The notes below the pieces were generated by a model. The model made no database searches. It had not been told where the DNA came from and worked only from the letters and a program-made list of their open reading frames with translations. The position numbers were made by a program, and so were the translations under genes. 16,656 bases of DNA, from contig CAMZHP010000035.1 of assembly GCA_947306845.1 (NCBI GenBank), positions 1 through 16,656 on the forward strand, read 5' to 3'. Of the stretch, positions 1-11,570 are shown piece after piece (position 1 is the stretch's first letter; each line of letters starts with the position of its first letter). The DNA is from an uncultured Prevotellaceae bacterium (GTDB taxonomy: Bacteria; Bacteroidota; Bacteroidia; Bacteroidales; Bacteroidaceae).

Positions 1-880
1 CGTTGCGCTGCACTTTCACGCCCACGCCCACGCTGTTGTTGTCGGGTGTCTCATCAGTGCCCCCAGCCACGCGGGTAATGGTAACGGAGAGTGGTTTCTC
101 GAATCCCACTCCCTCAGGCACATCGTAGAGCACCGAGGAGACGATGCCCGTTGTTCCGCTGGCCACGAGAGAGGAGGAAGTGTAAACATAGTTGTATCCC
201 TCTGCCGAGAAAGTGAGGTCGTAGTCGGTGAGGTCGACCTGTCCCCTGTTTACGACGGTGGTGTTGATGCTAAGCACTCCGGGAGCCGTCTGCATACCGA
301 TGGCTTCGGTGAGCGCCACATCTACCTGCGGCATGTTGTCGCCACCCACCAGGGCCTCTATGCTACCTACGCCATCCGCGCTGATGTCTTCCCATGAGCC
401 AGTAGCGCCTTTCTTGATAAAGGTAGTGGCGCTGATGGGTTGTCCGACGACCGACACGGTAGCGTCGTTGTAGCGTTGGTAGTAAGAGTATCCGATGTAA
501 TAGCTTTTGCCTTCCTCGATGGCTATGCCTTTATCGAGGCTTATTGCATTCCATCCGGCCTGTGGCAACTGCTCGCCACCACGCTTGATCATTCCGTGGG
601 CAAGGTCCTCGCCATCTAACGTCTCACGCACCCACACCACGAGCGAGTCGCAGTATTTCACGCTCACGATTCCTGCGTTCACGCCTCTGATTTCGTTTCC
701 AACATATCTGGACAGCACATCGGGCGCGAAGAGCACAGCTGCGCTCACCACTCCTTTTCCTTTCAAGCTATAGCTACTGCTTGGGGCTATTTGTCCGTCA
801 CAATATCCCACGGCGATATTGGCGGCAAAAGTCAAGCCGCAAAAGGCTGTCATCAACACTGAAAGTAATAGTTTTTTCAT
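1..880 (-). CDS. Exported protein with CARDB-like domain, 3' end beyond the window (partial)
   Basis: The frame is open from an ATG at 880 to the window edge: 293 complete codons, no stop. The product begins with a signal peptide (MKKLLLSVLMTAFCGLTFA). Residues about 20-150 form a beta-rich domain containing GYCDGQIA, VVWVRE and SYYIGYSYYQ. Residues about 190-293 look like a CARDB/Ig-like fold of the type found in exported Bacteroidota proteins, with a run ending TPDNNSVGVGVKV. It is the last visible gene of the envelope operon, 25 nt after the Omp28-like stop, and no terminator is seen between them. By family resemblance it may continue into an Omp28/thioredoxin-like or secretion-signal domain outside the window, but this cannot be seen. 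Reading frame and export are solid; the function is unknown. Confidence 0.8.
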   Translation of the reverse strand, partial: MKKLLLSVLMTAFCGLTFAANIAVGYCDGQIAPSSSYSLKGKGVVSAAVLFAPDVLSRYVGNEIRGVNAGIVSVKYCDSLVVWVRETLDGEDLAHGMIKRGGEQLPQAGWNAISLDKGIAIEEGKSYYIGYSYYQRYNDATVSVVGQPISATTFIKKGATGSWEDISADGVGSIEALVGGDNMPQVDVALTEAIGMQTAPGVLSINTTVVNRGQVDLTDYDLTFSAEGYNYVYTSSSLVASGTTGIVSSVLYDVPEGVGFEKPLSVTITRVAGGTDETPDNNSVGVGVKVQRN

Positions 881-905
881 AAGCAAACTGTTTTATGTGA
901 TTATA

Positions 906-1703
906 TCATTGATTATCCATCAACTTGCACTTGGTCACCTGGCATACGCCATTGTCGTTGTAAACGAACACCACCACCTCCATGTTGTCGGGCACCCATC
1001 CTTCATCGATGGTGCCGACGAAAGCATCTGTCTTCATCTCCCCCTCCTTGACGGAGCATGCCGTTCCCCATGTGCCGTTTACCGCCTTTCGGAATACATG
1101 GTTGTGCACATATTCGCGGTTGGTGCTTCCGTCGGGCATGTATTGGAAAGCGGTGATGCCACTTTCTATAAGCCACACCTGCAGGTGGCCAGACGTGTCG
1201 CCATCCGTTCCTTCTGCAGTCACCTGGATGTGAGCCTCGCTCTTCTCGCTGTCATACTTCGATGTGACATGAAGATCGAGGGGAGCAGTCTTCTGCAATT
1301 CGTCGCGCACGAAGGTGGCCCATGAGGTATAGTCGCTCGTTCCCTTCCGGTCGACGACGCCCTTGGGTTGCGACTCCACCTTCCAGTAGTTGAAATATTC
1401 GTCGCCTGTCTCGGTATAAAGCGAATAGGGAACGCCTTTCACCGACTTGGCGAAAGGTCCGCTGTGTATGCCTACGGCTATCACGTTGTCGGCTCCATAC
1501 TGGCCGATGAGTTTCTCGATTTCGTCTGTGGCATTGGGGCAGTTGACGCACCGTTGTCCGGTGAAGTCTTCGATGAGCACGTTTCGTCCAACCGACACGG
1601 GTTTCACGTATATGAGCCTTTCGTCCTCGTCGATATGGTCGCATGCCGTGAGCACAGCCATCATCACCAAGGGCAGCAGAAATATGAATCGTATTGTTTT
1701 CAT
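906..1703 (-). CDS. Omp28-like surface lipoprotein with thioredoxin-type CxxC
   Basis: This 265-aa protein has a lipoprotein signal peptide with lipobox LTAC, so C21 is the predicted lipidated residue. The next residues, DHIDEDE, are strongly acidic; in Bacteroidota a charged stretch just after the cysteine is known to direct lipoproteins to the cell surface. Residues 43-56 carry the Omp28-family signature LIEDFTGQRCVNCP, with C52 and C55 forming a CxxC motif in a thioredoxin-like fold. More cysteines lie at 216, 254 and 259. The gene starts 5 nt after the DUF6029 stop and is followed 25 nt later by another exported protein, so it is mid-operon. Omp28 was first described as an outer-membrane protein of Porphyromonas gingivalis; its biochemical role is not established. 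A redox or adhesion role is inference. Confidence 0.85.
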   Translation of the reverse strand: MKTIRFIFLLPLVMMAVLTACDHIDEDERLIYVKPVSVGRNVLIEDFTGQRCVNCPNATDEIEKLIGQYGADNVIAVGIHSGPFAKSVKGVPYSLYTETGDEYFNYWKVESQPKGVVDRKGTSDYTSWATFVRDELQKTAPLDLHVTSKYDSEKSEAHIQVTAEGTDGDTSGHLQVWLIESGITAFQYMPDGSTNREYVHNHVFRKAVNGTWGTACSVKEGEMKTDAFVGTIDEGWVPDNMEVVVFVYNDNGVCQVTKCKLMDNQ

Positions 1704-1708
1704 CGTGG

Positions 1709-3349
1709 TCAGAAATTGTAGTTATACGAAACGGTGAAACCCTTACTGGCCGGTACGTATCGGCACACACCGCCCGAGCAGTTGTATCCCGCGCGTGTGC
1801 GTCCATAGCCAGCCTGTATGCGGTGAGAGCCGATGTTATAGGTCACGAGTCCCTGATAATAGTGGATGTCGGTCTCGCCGCAATTATACATATCCGAGAC
1901 CGTGAACATCAAGTGTGGCAGCACCGACAGTTCGAGTAGCGCGAACGCCCAGTCGCCCTGGTCTTCTCCTGTGGTGAGATATTGCAATTCCCCACGCAAG
2001 GTGAGTTTGTTGTTGAACTTATATTTCCCGTCTGCCACGAAGATGTTGGAGTGTATCATTCCTCCCTCTCCTTCTACGACAGTCTTGTTGTAGAACTGGT
2101 TCATGTACATCAGGCTGATTTTGAAGTCCTTGGTAAGGCGCTTGTCAACCTGTATGTTCAGGTCTTGGTAATACATGCCTTCTCCCCATTTCCAGAAAGA
2201 CGAGGAAGGTCCGTCGGTTCCCGCCAGGTTTCCTTGGGGAAGATTTCTTTCTATGCCGTGTACATGCGAGAAGTTCACCTTCACGTTGGTGCCGTATTTT
2301 CCGCCCAGCAAAGTCTTGCGCTTGAAGTTATAGCCCAGTTCGGCCTGGTAGGCCCACTCTCCATCAGTCTGTGTGGCATAAGGATAAAGTGCGGCAAGTG
2401 CGTAAGTATGGTCGAGGGTAAATGCCGGCAGGTGGTTGATGAACGAAGACGTGCCGTTCATCGACCTTCTTGAGCGAAAAGCCATGTTCTCGCTGCGCTT
2501 GGCCTGGAGCAAGAGACTCATGCCCCTCTTGGAATAAGACGCCGAGAGCATGGCCACATTGCCCTTTCCATAGGTGTATCGGTTGTCGAATGAAGGGTCT
2601 TGGGTTTTCTGGGCATATTCTGCCAGCAGGCTCACATTTCCTTTCTGCACACGTGCCCTCACGTCGAATGCATTCACGTTTTCGGGCAAGTTGAGCTTGT
2701 GTGTGGCATCTACGAAGATATCCTCCGGCCGCTCATGCTTGTTGACCACCGAGGCGCCGAGGGTGAGGAAGGTGCCATTGTCCTGCATGGCCTTCGACCA
2801 CTGGTCGATATTGAGTTCCACATCGCCACCCGAAATGAGGGCATTGTTGTATTTCCAATACCTTCGCTGATATCCGGAAAGGGCTTTCACGGTAACGCCC
2901 TTGAGCGGTTTGGCCATGACACGTGCTCCTAGCAACGAGTTGTCGATGCCCAGACTTCTCTCCTCATAAGTGCGCAGTATAAAACCGCTACCAAACTGTT
3001 CGTAGAAATTTCCCAGTGTGATTTCGATTTTCTCGGCGTGCATCTTGGCATAGATATTTGCCAATCCCCACCCCTTGAAATCGTTCTCGAATCCAGGCAA
3101 CGGGAAGCGCATGAACTCTACCCGTGCGCCCACATCCACGTTTTTGCTCATCATATGCAAGTCGGCATACGAGTTGGTGAGCGCCCACTCATCATATTTT
3201 TCAGCTCCTATCTTGGTGTCTTCCTGAGGAAAGAGCACGTCGCTCTGGATGCTGCCCGTGAAGGTTATCTTATCCTTATCATCGCTCTGAGCGAGCGATA
3301 TCAGAGGCAGCAAGGTGGCGGCGAGGAGTATAGCAGTTTTTCTCATCAT
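1709..3349 (-). CDS. DUF6029-type outer-membrane beta-barrel protein
   Basis: This 546-aa protein has a signal peptide ending LISLAQ. It then shows a long series of alternating polar and hydrophobic strands and ends in an aromatic residue (FTVSYNYNF), as outer-membrane barrels do. The N-terminal part (SIQSDVLFPQEDTKIG, FYEQFGSGFILRTYEERSLG) matches my memory of the DUF6029 family; no function is known for it. Only three cysteines are present, all within the last 57 residues: C490 and the pair C524/C529 in NCSGGVC. Two adjacent ATGs (3349 and 3346) could serve as the start. The first lies 1 nt after the thioredoxin stop, so the two genes are almost certainly translationally coupled. It is followed 5 nt later by the Omp28-like gene. 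Confidence 0.8.
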   Translation of the reverse strand: MMRKTAILLAATLLPLISLAQSDDKDKITFTGSIQSDVLFPQEDTKIGAEKYDEWALTNSYADLHMMSKNVDVGARVEFMRFPLPGFENDFKGWGLANIYAKMHAEKIEITLGNFYEQFGSGFILRTYEERSLGIDNSLLGARVMAKPLKGVTVKALSGYQRRYWKYNNALISGGDVELNIDQWSKAMQDNGTFLTLGASVVNKHERPEDIFVDATHKLNLPENVNAFDVRARVQKGNVSLLAEYAQKTQDPSFDNRYTYGKGNVAMLSASYSKRGMSLLLQAKRSENMAFRSRRSMNGTSSFINHLPAFTLDHTYALAALYPYATQTDGEWAYQAELGYNFKRKTLLGGKYGTNVKVNFSHVHGIERNLPQGNLAGTDGPSSSFWKWGEGMYYQDLNIQVDKRLTKDFKISLMYMNQFYNKTVVEGEGGMIHSNIFVADGKYKFNNKLTLRGELQYLTTGEDQGDWAFALLELSVLPHLMFTVSDMYNCGETDIHYYQGLVTYNIGSHRIQAGYGRTRAGYNCSGGVCRYVPASKGFTVSYNYNF

Positions 3350-3350
3350 C

Positions 3351-3839
3351 CTATTGCAGCAGTTCGCGAACTTTCTCTATCAACTCCTGCTCGGCACCTT
3401 CGGTGTATCCATTGTGTCGATAGACGATTTTCCCTGTTCCGTCGACAATGAGCACATAGGGTATCATTTGTATCCCTAGGGCTTTCTGGAACTCCATATT
3501 GGTATCGAGTATGACATCGTAGGTCCATCCATGGTTGTCGACCAATGGTTTCACCTTATTAATATTGTGCGCCTGGTCTACGGAGATGGCATAGATTTTC
3601 ACCCCCGTCTCTTCCTGCCAGTCCTCATATACCTCGTTGATGGCATCGAGTTCACGATTGCACGGTTTGCACCATGTAGCAAAGAAATCGATGATAAAAG
3701 GCTTTCCGTTGTTGGAAATGGTATCTGTGCGCACGTTTTTCCCTTCCATTGTCTTGAGCGTGATGGCGGGCAACTGGGCATTGGCATTGCCGATAACCCC
3801 GAAGAGGGCAATGGTAAATATAAGCAGATATTTCTTCAT
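3351..3839 (-). CDS. TlpA/ResA-like exported thioredoxin
   Basis: This 162-aa thiol-disulfide oxidoreductase has a signal peptide (MKKYLLIFTIALFGVIGNANA). A thioredoxin fold of the TlpA/ResA/AhpC-TSA type follows, with active site WCKPC (C57, C60) in FFATWCKPCNRE and the cis-proline at P127 in QMIPYVL. It should act in the periplasm on cysteines of exported proteins. The start is placed at 3839. A longer in-frame start at 3869 would put non-signal residues before the signal peptide and overlap the TATCTTTG promoter box at 3867-3874, so it would not be on the transcript. It is the first gene of the envelope operon. The downstream gene products contain CxxC or paired cysteines, which makes them plausible partners (inference). 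Confidence 0.9.
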   Translation of the reverse strand: MKKYLLIFTIALFGVIGNANAQLPAITLKTMEGKNVRTDTISNNGKPFIIDFFATWCKPCNRELDAINEVYEDWQEETGVKIYAISVDQAHNINKVKPLVDNHGWTYDVILDTNMEFQKALGIQMIPYVLIVDGTGKIVYRHNGYTEGAEQELIEKVRELLQ

Positions 3840-3866
3840 AATCAAATAGTTGTTTACATTGACATG

Positions 3867-3874
3867 CAAAGATA
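3867..3874 (-). promoter_or_regulatory. Bacteroidota-type -7 box for the thioredoxin operon
   Basis: On the minus strand this reads TATCTTTG, a match to the Bacteroidota TAnnTTTG -7 consensus. It lies 28 nt before the ATG at 3839. No TTTG is present at the usual 19-21 nt spacing upstream, so the -33 element is weak or absent. Words resembling ACATGCA occur at 3862-3868 and 3882-3888, flanking the box; their meaning is unknown. Confidence 0.55.
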
Positions 3875-4059
3875 GTTATAAACATGCATTAAAGACAGGT
3901 TTTCAGTGTTAAATTATGTTTACCGACAGTTTTTCGGAAAAGGCGGAACATCCTGAATATCTGAAAATCGGAATACCCCACACACCTATAATCTCCAGAC
4001 CTTCCGTAACGACCTATTTATGTGTAGAATCAGGAATTTTCCCGATACACCGTCATTAT

Positions 4060-4099
4060 AAAAAGCAACGGCTTCCCCGTTTTTTCCAGGGAAGCCGTT
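4060..4099 (-). terminator. Intrinsic terminator after GH51
   Basis: An 11-bp perfect stem (AACGGCTTCCC at 4067-4077 pairing with 4089-4099) encloses an 11-nt loop. On the minus strand it is followed by GC and five T's (4064-4060). It begins 24 nt after the GH51 stop and should end the glycoside-hydrolase transcript before the thioredoxin operon. The rest of the gap (3875-4059) shows no gene that I can support. Confidence 0.85.
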
Positions 4100-4122
4100 A
4101 TGGTATATTGAAGTCTACTGAC

Positions 4123-6054
4123 TTAGAAACTCATCACGACAAAACTCCTTGCAGGAATGGGGATAACGATTTTATTACCATCGACATTAACATTGCCTTT
4201 GGCGGGCTTGATCATTTCACGCTTTCCTACGAGATTCTGCATATTCATCTCACCTTTGAGGAGCACGCTCTCTATCGTTCCCACATTCTTTATTCCCTTG
4301 CAGGTGATCTCCACCTCCTGGTCGTTGGGAAGAGAGTTGACCACTTTGATGTAACGTTTCTTCGCATCCTTGTCGTAGACGGCACTGGCATAGAGTCCGT
4401 CTTTGCCCTCCACGGGTTTTCCGTCTTCGGTAAGTTTGAGCACATTGGTTCCTTTGTAAGTGCCATAGAGCATCTGCACATACCAGTTGGCCGAGCGTGC
4501 GGTATAGAGGTTGTCAAACCAGATGAGGTCGGGTTTCCATTGCCATCCCTCCACGTGTGCGAAGAGCGGTGCGTAGGTAGCCTGCCACACGATGTCGGCA
4601 TTGCGCTCCAGTCCGGTCATGAAGGCAGCTTCTGAGAGTGCTGCTTCCCAGTTGTTGAGGTCGCCCTTTCCGTGTGCAGCATACTCACCGGCAAATACCT
4701 TTGGTCCTTTCCGGTCGTAGTTGTCATAACGTCCTGCATTATCGAAGAACCACTGAGGAGGTTTGTAATAGTGTTCGTCAACAAGGTCTACCTTCAGTCG
4801 TTTCATCTCTTTCCATCCGTAATCGAAGTCATTTCCGTCGGCCGATGGTCCGCTGGTTCCGCAAATCTTGATGTTGGGGTATTTTGCCCTGATGGCCTTT
4901 ACAAACTTTTCCAGTCTTGGTGGGTAGAGTTCACCCCATTGCTCGTTGCCCACACCTATCTGCTTGAGATTGAACGGTGCAGGATGCCCCATGTCGGCCC
5001 TCAGCTTTCCCCATTTTGTGTCGGTGGAGCCATTGGCAAACTCTATGAGGTCGAGTGCATCGTCGATATAGGATTGCAAGTCGTCTACGGGTACGTGAGC
5101 ATCATCGGTCTTGTTCTGGAACTGGCATGCGAGTCCGCAGCTTACGACTGGCAGCGGTTCTGCCCCCAGTTTCTCGGAAAGGATGAAGAACTCATAGAAT
5201 CCGAGTCCGTAGGTCTGGAAATAGTTAGGATACATACGATGGGCGAAAGTGTAGTTCCATCTGTTCTCGTTGAGCGGTCTGTTTTCCACTGGTCCCACGG
5301 AGTTTTTCCATTGGTAGCGCGTCTCGAGGTCGGTACCTTCGACGATACATCCACCGGGGAAGCGGAAGATGCCGGGATGCAGGTCGGCGAGGTCTTTCAC
5401 CAAGTCGGCACGCAGTCCGTTCCAGTTGTCAGACGGGAAGAGCGACACATGGTCAAGGTCTACCCCCTCGGCTGTCTCAAGGAAGATACGCATGAGTCCT
5501 TTGGGTTCGGTGACGTTGGGTGTGAGTGCTGCGGTGTATTTTTTCCAATCGCCGCTGTTGATGGTGATACGCTGGCGGGTGATGATATTGTTTTCGGCAT
5601 TCACCAGTTCCACCCTGATGCGTGCCGGTTTGCTTCCGGCATTATGCAATCGTGCGTAGACGGAGAAGTCGTATCTCAGTCCTTTCTTGAATCCCATGCC
5701 AAAGAATCCACGGTTTTCCAGTCCTGTGCGTTTCTCGATATGTCCGGAATCACCGAGTATCACGTAGTGAGGGTTGCGGTCGAATGCCGGCCTATTGTCG
5801 CTCACTTGCACGTTGCCGAATGCATTCCATCCCATGAGTCGTGTCGGAAATTCGAAAGAACGATTCTGCACCATTTCGGCATATAGACCTCCATCGGCCC
5901 CGAAATTTATATCCTCGAAGAAGATGCCATACATTGTAGGCTGAATGGTGGCTCCTGGCTTGTTGGCTACCAAGTTGAGTTGTCTCTGCGCGTTGGCGTT
6001 GAGGGTCATCATGGTGACCAAAGCCACAGTCGTAATGAGTTTCAGTTTTTTCAT
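4123..6054 (-). CDS. GH51 alpha-L-arabinofuranosidase, exported
   Basis: This 643-aa exo-enzyme is expected to remove non-reducing terminal alpha-L-arabinofuranose from arabinan, arabinoxylan or arabinogalactan side chains by a retaining mechanism. A signal peptide (ending TLNANAQ) suggests the periplasm. Residues about 75-205 look like the carbohydrate-binding-module-like insertion common in Bacteroidota GH51 proteins. The TIM barrel follows (about 210-505), with the acid/base E371 in GVGNEQWG and the nucleophile E457 in VFAGEYAAHG. The remainder is the beta-sandwich C-terminal domain, ending in ARSFVVMSF. It is the last gene of the cluster, 281 nt downstream of GH2 and with its own candidate promoter, so it may be controlled separately. 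The natural substrate cannot be deduced from sequence alone. Confidence 0.93.
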   Translation of the reverse strand: MKKLKLITTVALVTMMTLNANAQRQLNLVANKPGATIQPTMYGIFFEDINFGADGGLYAEMVQNRSFEFPTRLMGWNAFGNVQVSDNRPAFDRNPHYVILGDSGHIEKRTGLENRGFFGMGFKKGLRYDFSVYARLHNAGSKPARIRVELVNAENNIITRQRITINSGDWKKYTAALTPNVTEPKGLMRIFLETAEGVDLDHVSLFPSDNWNGLRADLVKDLADLHPGIFRFPGGCIVEGTDLETRYQWKNSVGPVENRPLNENRWNYTFAHRMYPNYFQTYGLGFYEFFILSEKLGAEPLPVVSCGLACQFQNKTDDAHVPVDDLQSYIDDALDLIEFANGSTDTKWGKLRADMGHPAPFNLKQIGVGNEQWGELYPPRLEKFVKAIRAKYPNIKICGTSGPSADGNDFDYGWKEMKRLKVDLVDEHYYKPPQWFFDNAGRYDNYDRKGPKVFAGEYAAHGKGDLNNWEAALSEAAFMTGLERNADIVWQATYAPLFAHVEGWQWKPDLIWFDNLYTARSANWYVQMLYGTYKGTNVLKLTEDGKPVEGKDGLYASAVYDKDAKKRYIKVVNSLPNDQEVEITCKGIKNVGTIESVLLKGEMNMQNLVGKREMIKPAKGNVNVDGNKIVIPIPARSFVVMSF

Positions 6055-6092
6055 TTTGTAAAATCGTGTTTATTAGGTTATCGTATTTTTTG

Positions 6093-6100
6093 CAAAGATA
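6093..6100 (-). promoter_or_regulatory. Candidate -7 box for GH51
   Basis: The minus strand reads TATCTTTG, matching TAnnTTTG, 38 nt before the GH51 ATG. At the position expected for the -33 box (about 6119-6124) there is no TTTG; instead the sequence belongs to a perfect palindrome. This suggests that the promoter depends on an activator or is blocked by a repressor. The box match is seen; the regulation is inferred. Confidence 0.6.
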
Positions 6101-6134
6101 CATATAATCCACCTTCTCGGAGGTGGATTATATG
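6101..6134. promoter_or_regulatory. Perfect 14-bp-arm palindrome abutting the GH51 promoter
   Basis: CATATAATCCACCT (6101-6114) is followed by a 6-nt spacer and then its exact reverse complement (6121-6134). It directly adjoins the -7 box and covers the region where the -33 element should be. No T-run follows on either strand, so it is not a standard terminator. A protein-binding operator or an RNA hairpin near the 3' end of an upstream GH2 transcript are both possible. The word GGTGGATT of the right arm (6122-6129) recurs at 6143-6150, 21 bp away in the same orientation. Confidence 0.6.
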
Positions 6135-6135
6135 A

Positions 6136-9506
<3,371 letters not shown>

Positions 9507-9522
9507 TTATGGTTGTTGTTTA

Positions 9523-11556
9523 TCATTTGTCGTTCATCCCGTCGATGTCGTCGGCCATCCACACGTCCATGATGCCAGCGCCCCGATGGTTCCACGCATA
9601 GTATGGAATGAGGGTGACATCGGTGTCGCGCACCATCACTTTCCCTGCGTTGTCGGTGGTGAGCAGTTGAGCCTTGGTCGTGATGGCAGTCACGGTAAAG
9701 GTTTTTCCATCACCTTCGGTGTTGGCGATGGCATAGTCGGTCTTCAGGTCGAATTTTGGTTTTTTCTCCAGGATGATATGGTGTGGGTTGAAGCCCTTGT
9801 TGTCGGCCCATTCCACGCAATAGACGAGCGGTCCACGCTCCACGGCCATCTTCCCCTTGTCGGCCGCCACCTTGTCGTTGGCTTTCACGGTGCGTGGTGC
9901 CATATCGAAATGAATTCTCACCACGTCGCCCTTGCGCCATTGACGGTCGATGGCGAGGTATCCGTTCTCGAGTTGTCCGTCCACGGGTTTTCCGTTCACC
10001 GTCACTTGATATCCCAGTTGTTGTCCGTCGTTATATGCATAAAGGTCGCTGGGCACCACCTGTCCGCGCACCCACCCCGGTATCCGTATCAGCAACCGGA
10101 ATGCCTTGGCTTTGTTCTTGGTGATGCGTATGGCGATGTCGCCATCCCAAGGATATTGGGTGGTCTGTTCCAATGCCACCTCTTTTCCGTTGACGTTGAT
10201 AGTGGCAGTATTTCCTGCGAAGAGATTCACGTAGATGTCTTGGTTTCTCACGGCATAGAAATATCCTGGCAACGAAGGTATGAATCGGCTCAAGTTGCTT
10301 GGACAACACGCACATCCGAACCAAGGCTGACGGGTGGTGGTGCCATCGGCATTGAACTTGTATTTTCCGTCAGAAGAGAGGGGGTTGGGATAGAAGAACC
10401 GGCCACCGTCGATGCTCATTCCGCTGAGCAGGCCGTTGTAGAGTGTCCGCTCCAGACAATCGATGTATTTGGCATCTCCATGGAGCATGAACATGCGGTG
10501 GTTGAGGTAAACTTGGGCAATGGCCGCACAAGTCTCGTTATATGCAGTGAGGTTGGGCAGTTCATAATCGGCGCCGAAAGCTTCGCCCGAGTGCCTTGCC
10601 CCCACTCCCCCGGTAAGATAATATTTCCGTGCTACGATATTGTTCCATATGGCATCTATGGCCTTCAGGTATCCCGTATCGCCGGTGAGAGCTGCCACAT
10701 CAGCCATTCCGGCATACATATACCCTGCCCTCACGGCATGTCCCCAGGCTTCTGTCTGTTCGACTACGGGTTTGTTGCTTTGCGAGTAAATGTCTTTGAT
10801 GGAAGTCTTCCCCCGGTAGTCGAGGAAGAACTTGGCCTCGTCGAGATATTTCTTCTCTCCGGTAATGAGGAAAAGTCTGGCCAGGGCCATTTCTGCTATC
10901 TGGTGGCCCGGCACGACGGTGGCCTGATTGGCGGCTGGTCCCACCTCTCTTACCACACAGTCGGCATAGCGCTGGGCGATGTCGAGAAACTTCCTGCTTC
11001 CTGTAGCCAGATAATGTGCGCAAGCCGCGTCAACCATATGTCCCAGGTTGTATAGCTCATGGCTGAGCACTTCTACCTTCGACCATCGTTTGTCGCCCGC
11101 CCAGTGGTGAGGCTTTGCAGGGTTGATGGTTCGCGCGGTATATAGATAACCATCAGGTTCTTGTGCTGCGCCCACGATGTCGAGCACGCTGTCGATATAG
11201 GCCTTGAGCCGCTTGTCGGGGAAGGTTTGCAACACATAGCTTGCCCCTTCGATGGTTTTGTATACATCGGTGTCGTCGAAGGAGAATCCCATGAACTTGC
11301 TCACGTCGTATTCAGCGCTTGGATGCGCTGCCTTCACGAAGTTGTCGTAACGTCCCTCTGTCTGGCATTTGCTGAAAGCCAAGGGTATGGTCACCTCGCG
11401 TGCCGCCTTTACACGCTGTCCGAGGAAGGTTGCCGGATCTACCTTCACTGCGGTGAAGGGCACCTGGGAATATGGATATCCGTTGGCTTTGTCTTGCGCT
11501 CCCACCGTGAGTGAAATGAGGGTGAGCGCCATGAGTGCAATTGCTTTTCTCATCAT
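9523..11556 (-). CDS. GH127/GH146 (DUF1680) beta-L-arabinofuranosidase, exported
   Basis: This 677-aa protein has a signal peptide (ending TVGAQ), an alpha/alpha-barrel catalytic domain (about 40-440) and C-terminal beta-sandwiches. The metal-thiolate active site of the family is present: E325 in SGEAFG, E341 and C343 in YNETCA, and C417/C418 in GCACCPSN. The spacing matches E322, E338, C340, C417 and C418 of Bifidobacterium HypBA1, whose C417 is the nucleophile. It should release beta-L-arabinofuranose, as found in RG-II, hydroxyproline-rich glycoproteins and some arabinogalactans. I cannot separate GH127 from GH146 by eye, and some GH127 members have other specificities. Two adjacent ATGs (11556 and 11553) are possible starts. 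It lies 14 nt after GH105. Confidence 0.9.
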   Translation of the reverse strand: MMRKAIALMALTLISLTVGAQDKANGYPYSQVPFTAVKVDPATFLGQRVKAAREVTIPLAFSKCQTEGRYDNFVKAAHPSAEYDVSKFMGFSFDDTDVYKTIEGASYVLQTFPDKRLKAYIDSVLDIVGAAQEPDGYLYTARTINPAKPHHWAGDKRWSKVEVLSHELYNLGHMVDAACAHYLATGSRKFLDIAQRYADCVVREVGPAANQATVVPGHQIAEMALARLFLITGEKKYLDEAKFFLDYRGKTSIKDIYSQSNKPVVEQTEAWGHAVRAGYMYAGMADVAALTGDTGYLKAIDAIWNNIVARKYYLTGGVGARHSGEAFGADYELPNLTAYNETCAAIAQVYLNHRMFMLHGDAKYIDCLERTLYNGLLSGMSIDGGRFFYPNPLSSDGKYKFNADGTTTRQPWFGCACCPSNLSRFIPSLPGYFYAVRNQDIYVNLFAGNTATINVNGKEVALEQTTQYPWDGDIAIRITKNKAKAFRLLIRIPGWVRGQVVPSDLYAYNDGQQLGYQVTVNGKPVDGQLENGYLAIDRQWRKGDVVRIHFDMAPRTVKANDKVAADKGKMAVERGPLVYCVEWADNKGFNPHHIILEKKPKFDLKTDYAIANTEGDGKTFTVTAITTKAQLLTTDNAGKVMVRDTDVTLIPYYAWNHRGAGIMDVWMADDIDGMNDK

Positions 11557-11570
11557 CGTCGTATTGGTTA

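Noticed and set aside
3840..3869. Longer start for the thioredoxin gene at 3869
   Set aside because: It would overlap the -7 promoter box and add ten residues in front of a normal signal peptide.
6101..6134. Palindrome as the intrinsic terminator of GH2
   Set aside because: Its arms are AT-rich at the base and no U-tract follows on the minus strand; it also abuts a promoter box, so an operator is more likely.
9586..11055. Long plus-strand open frame (489 codons) antisense to the GH127/146 gene
   Set aside because: Long antisense frames also appear opposite GH51, GH2, GH105 and DUF2264. They reflect the codon bias of the real genes; the products have no recognisable domains.
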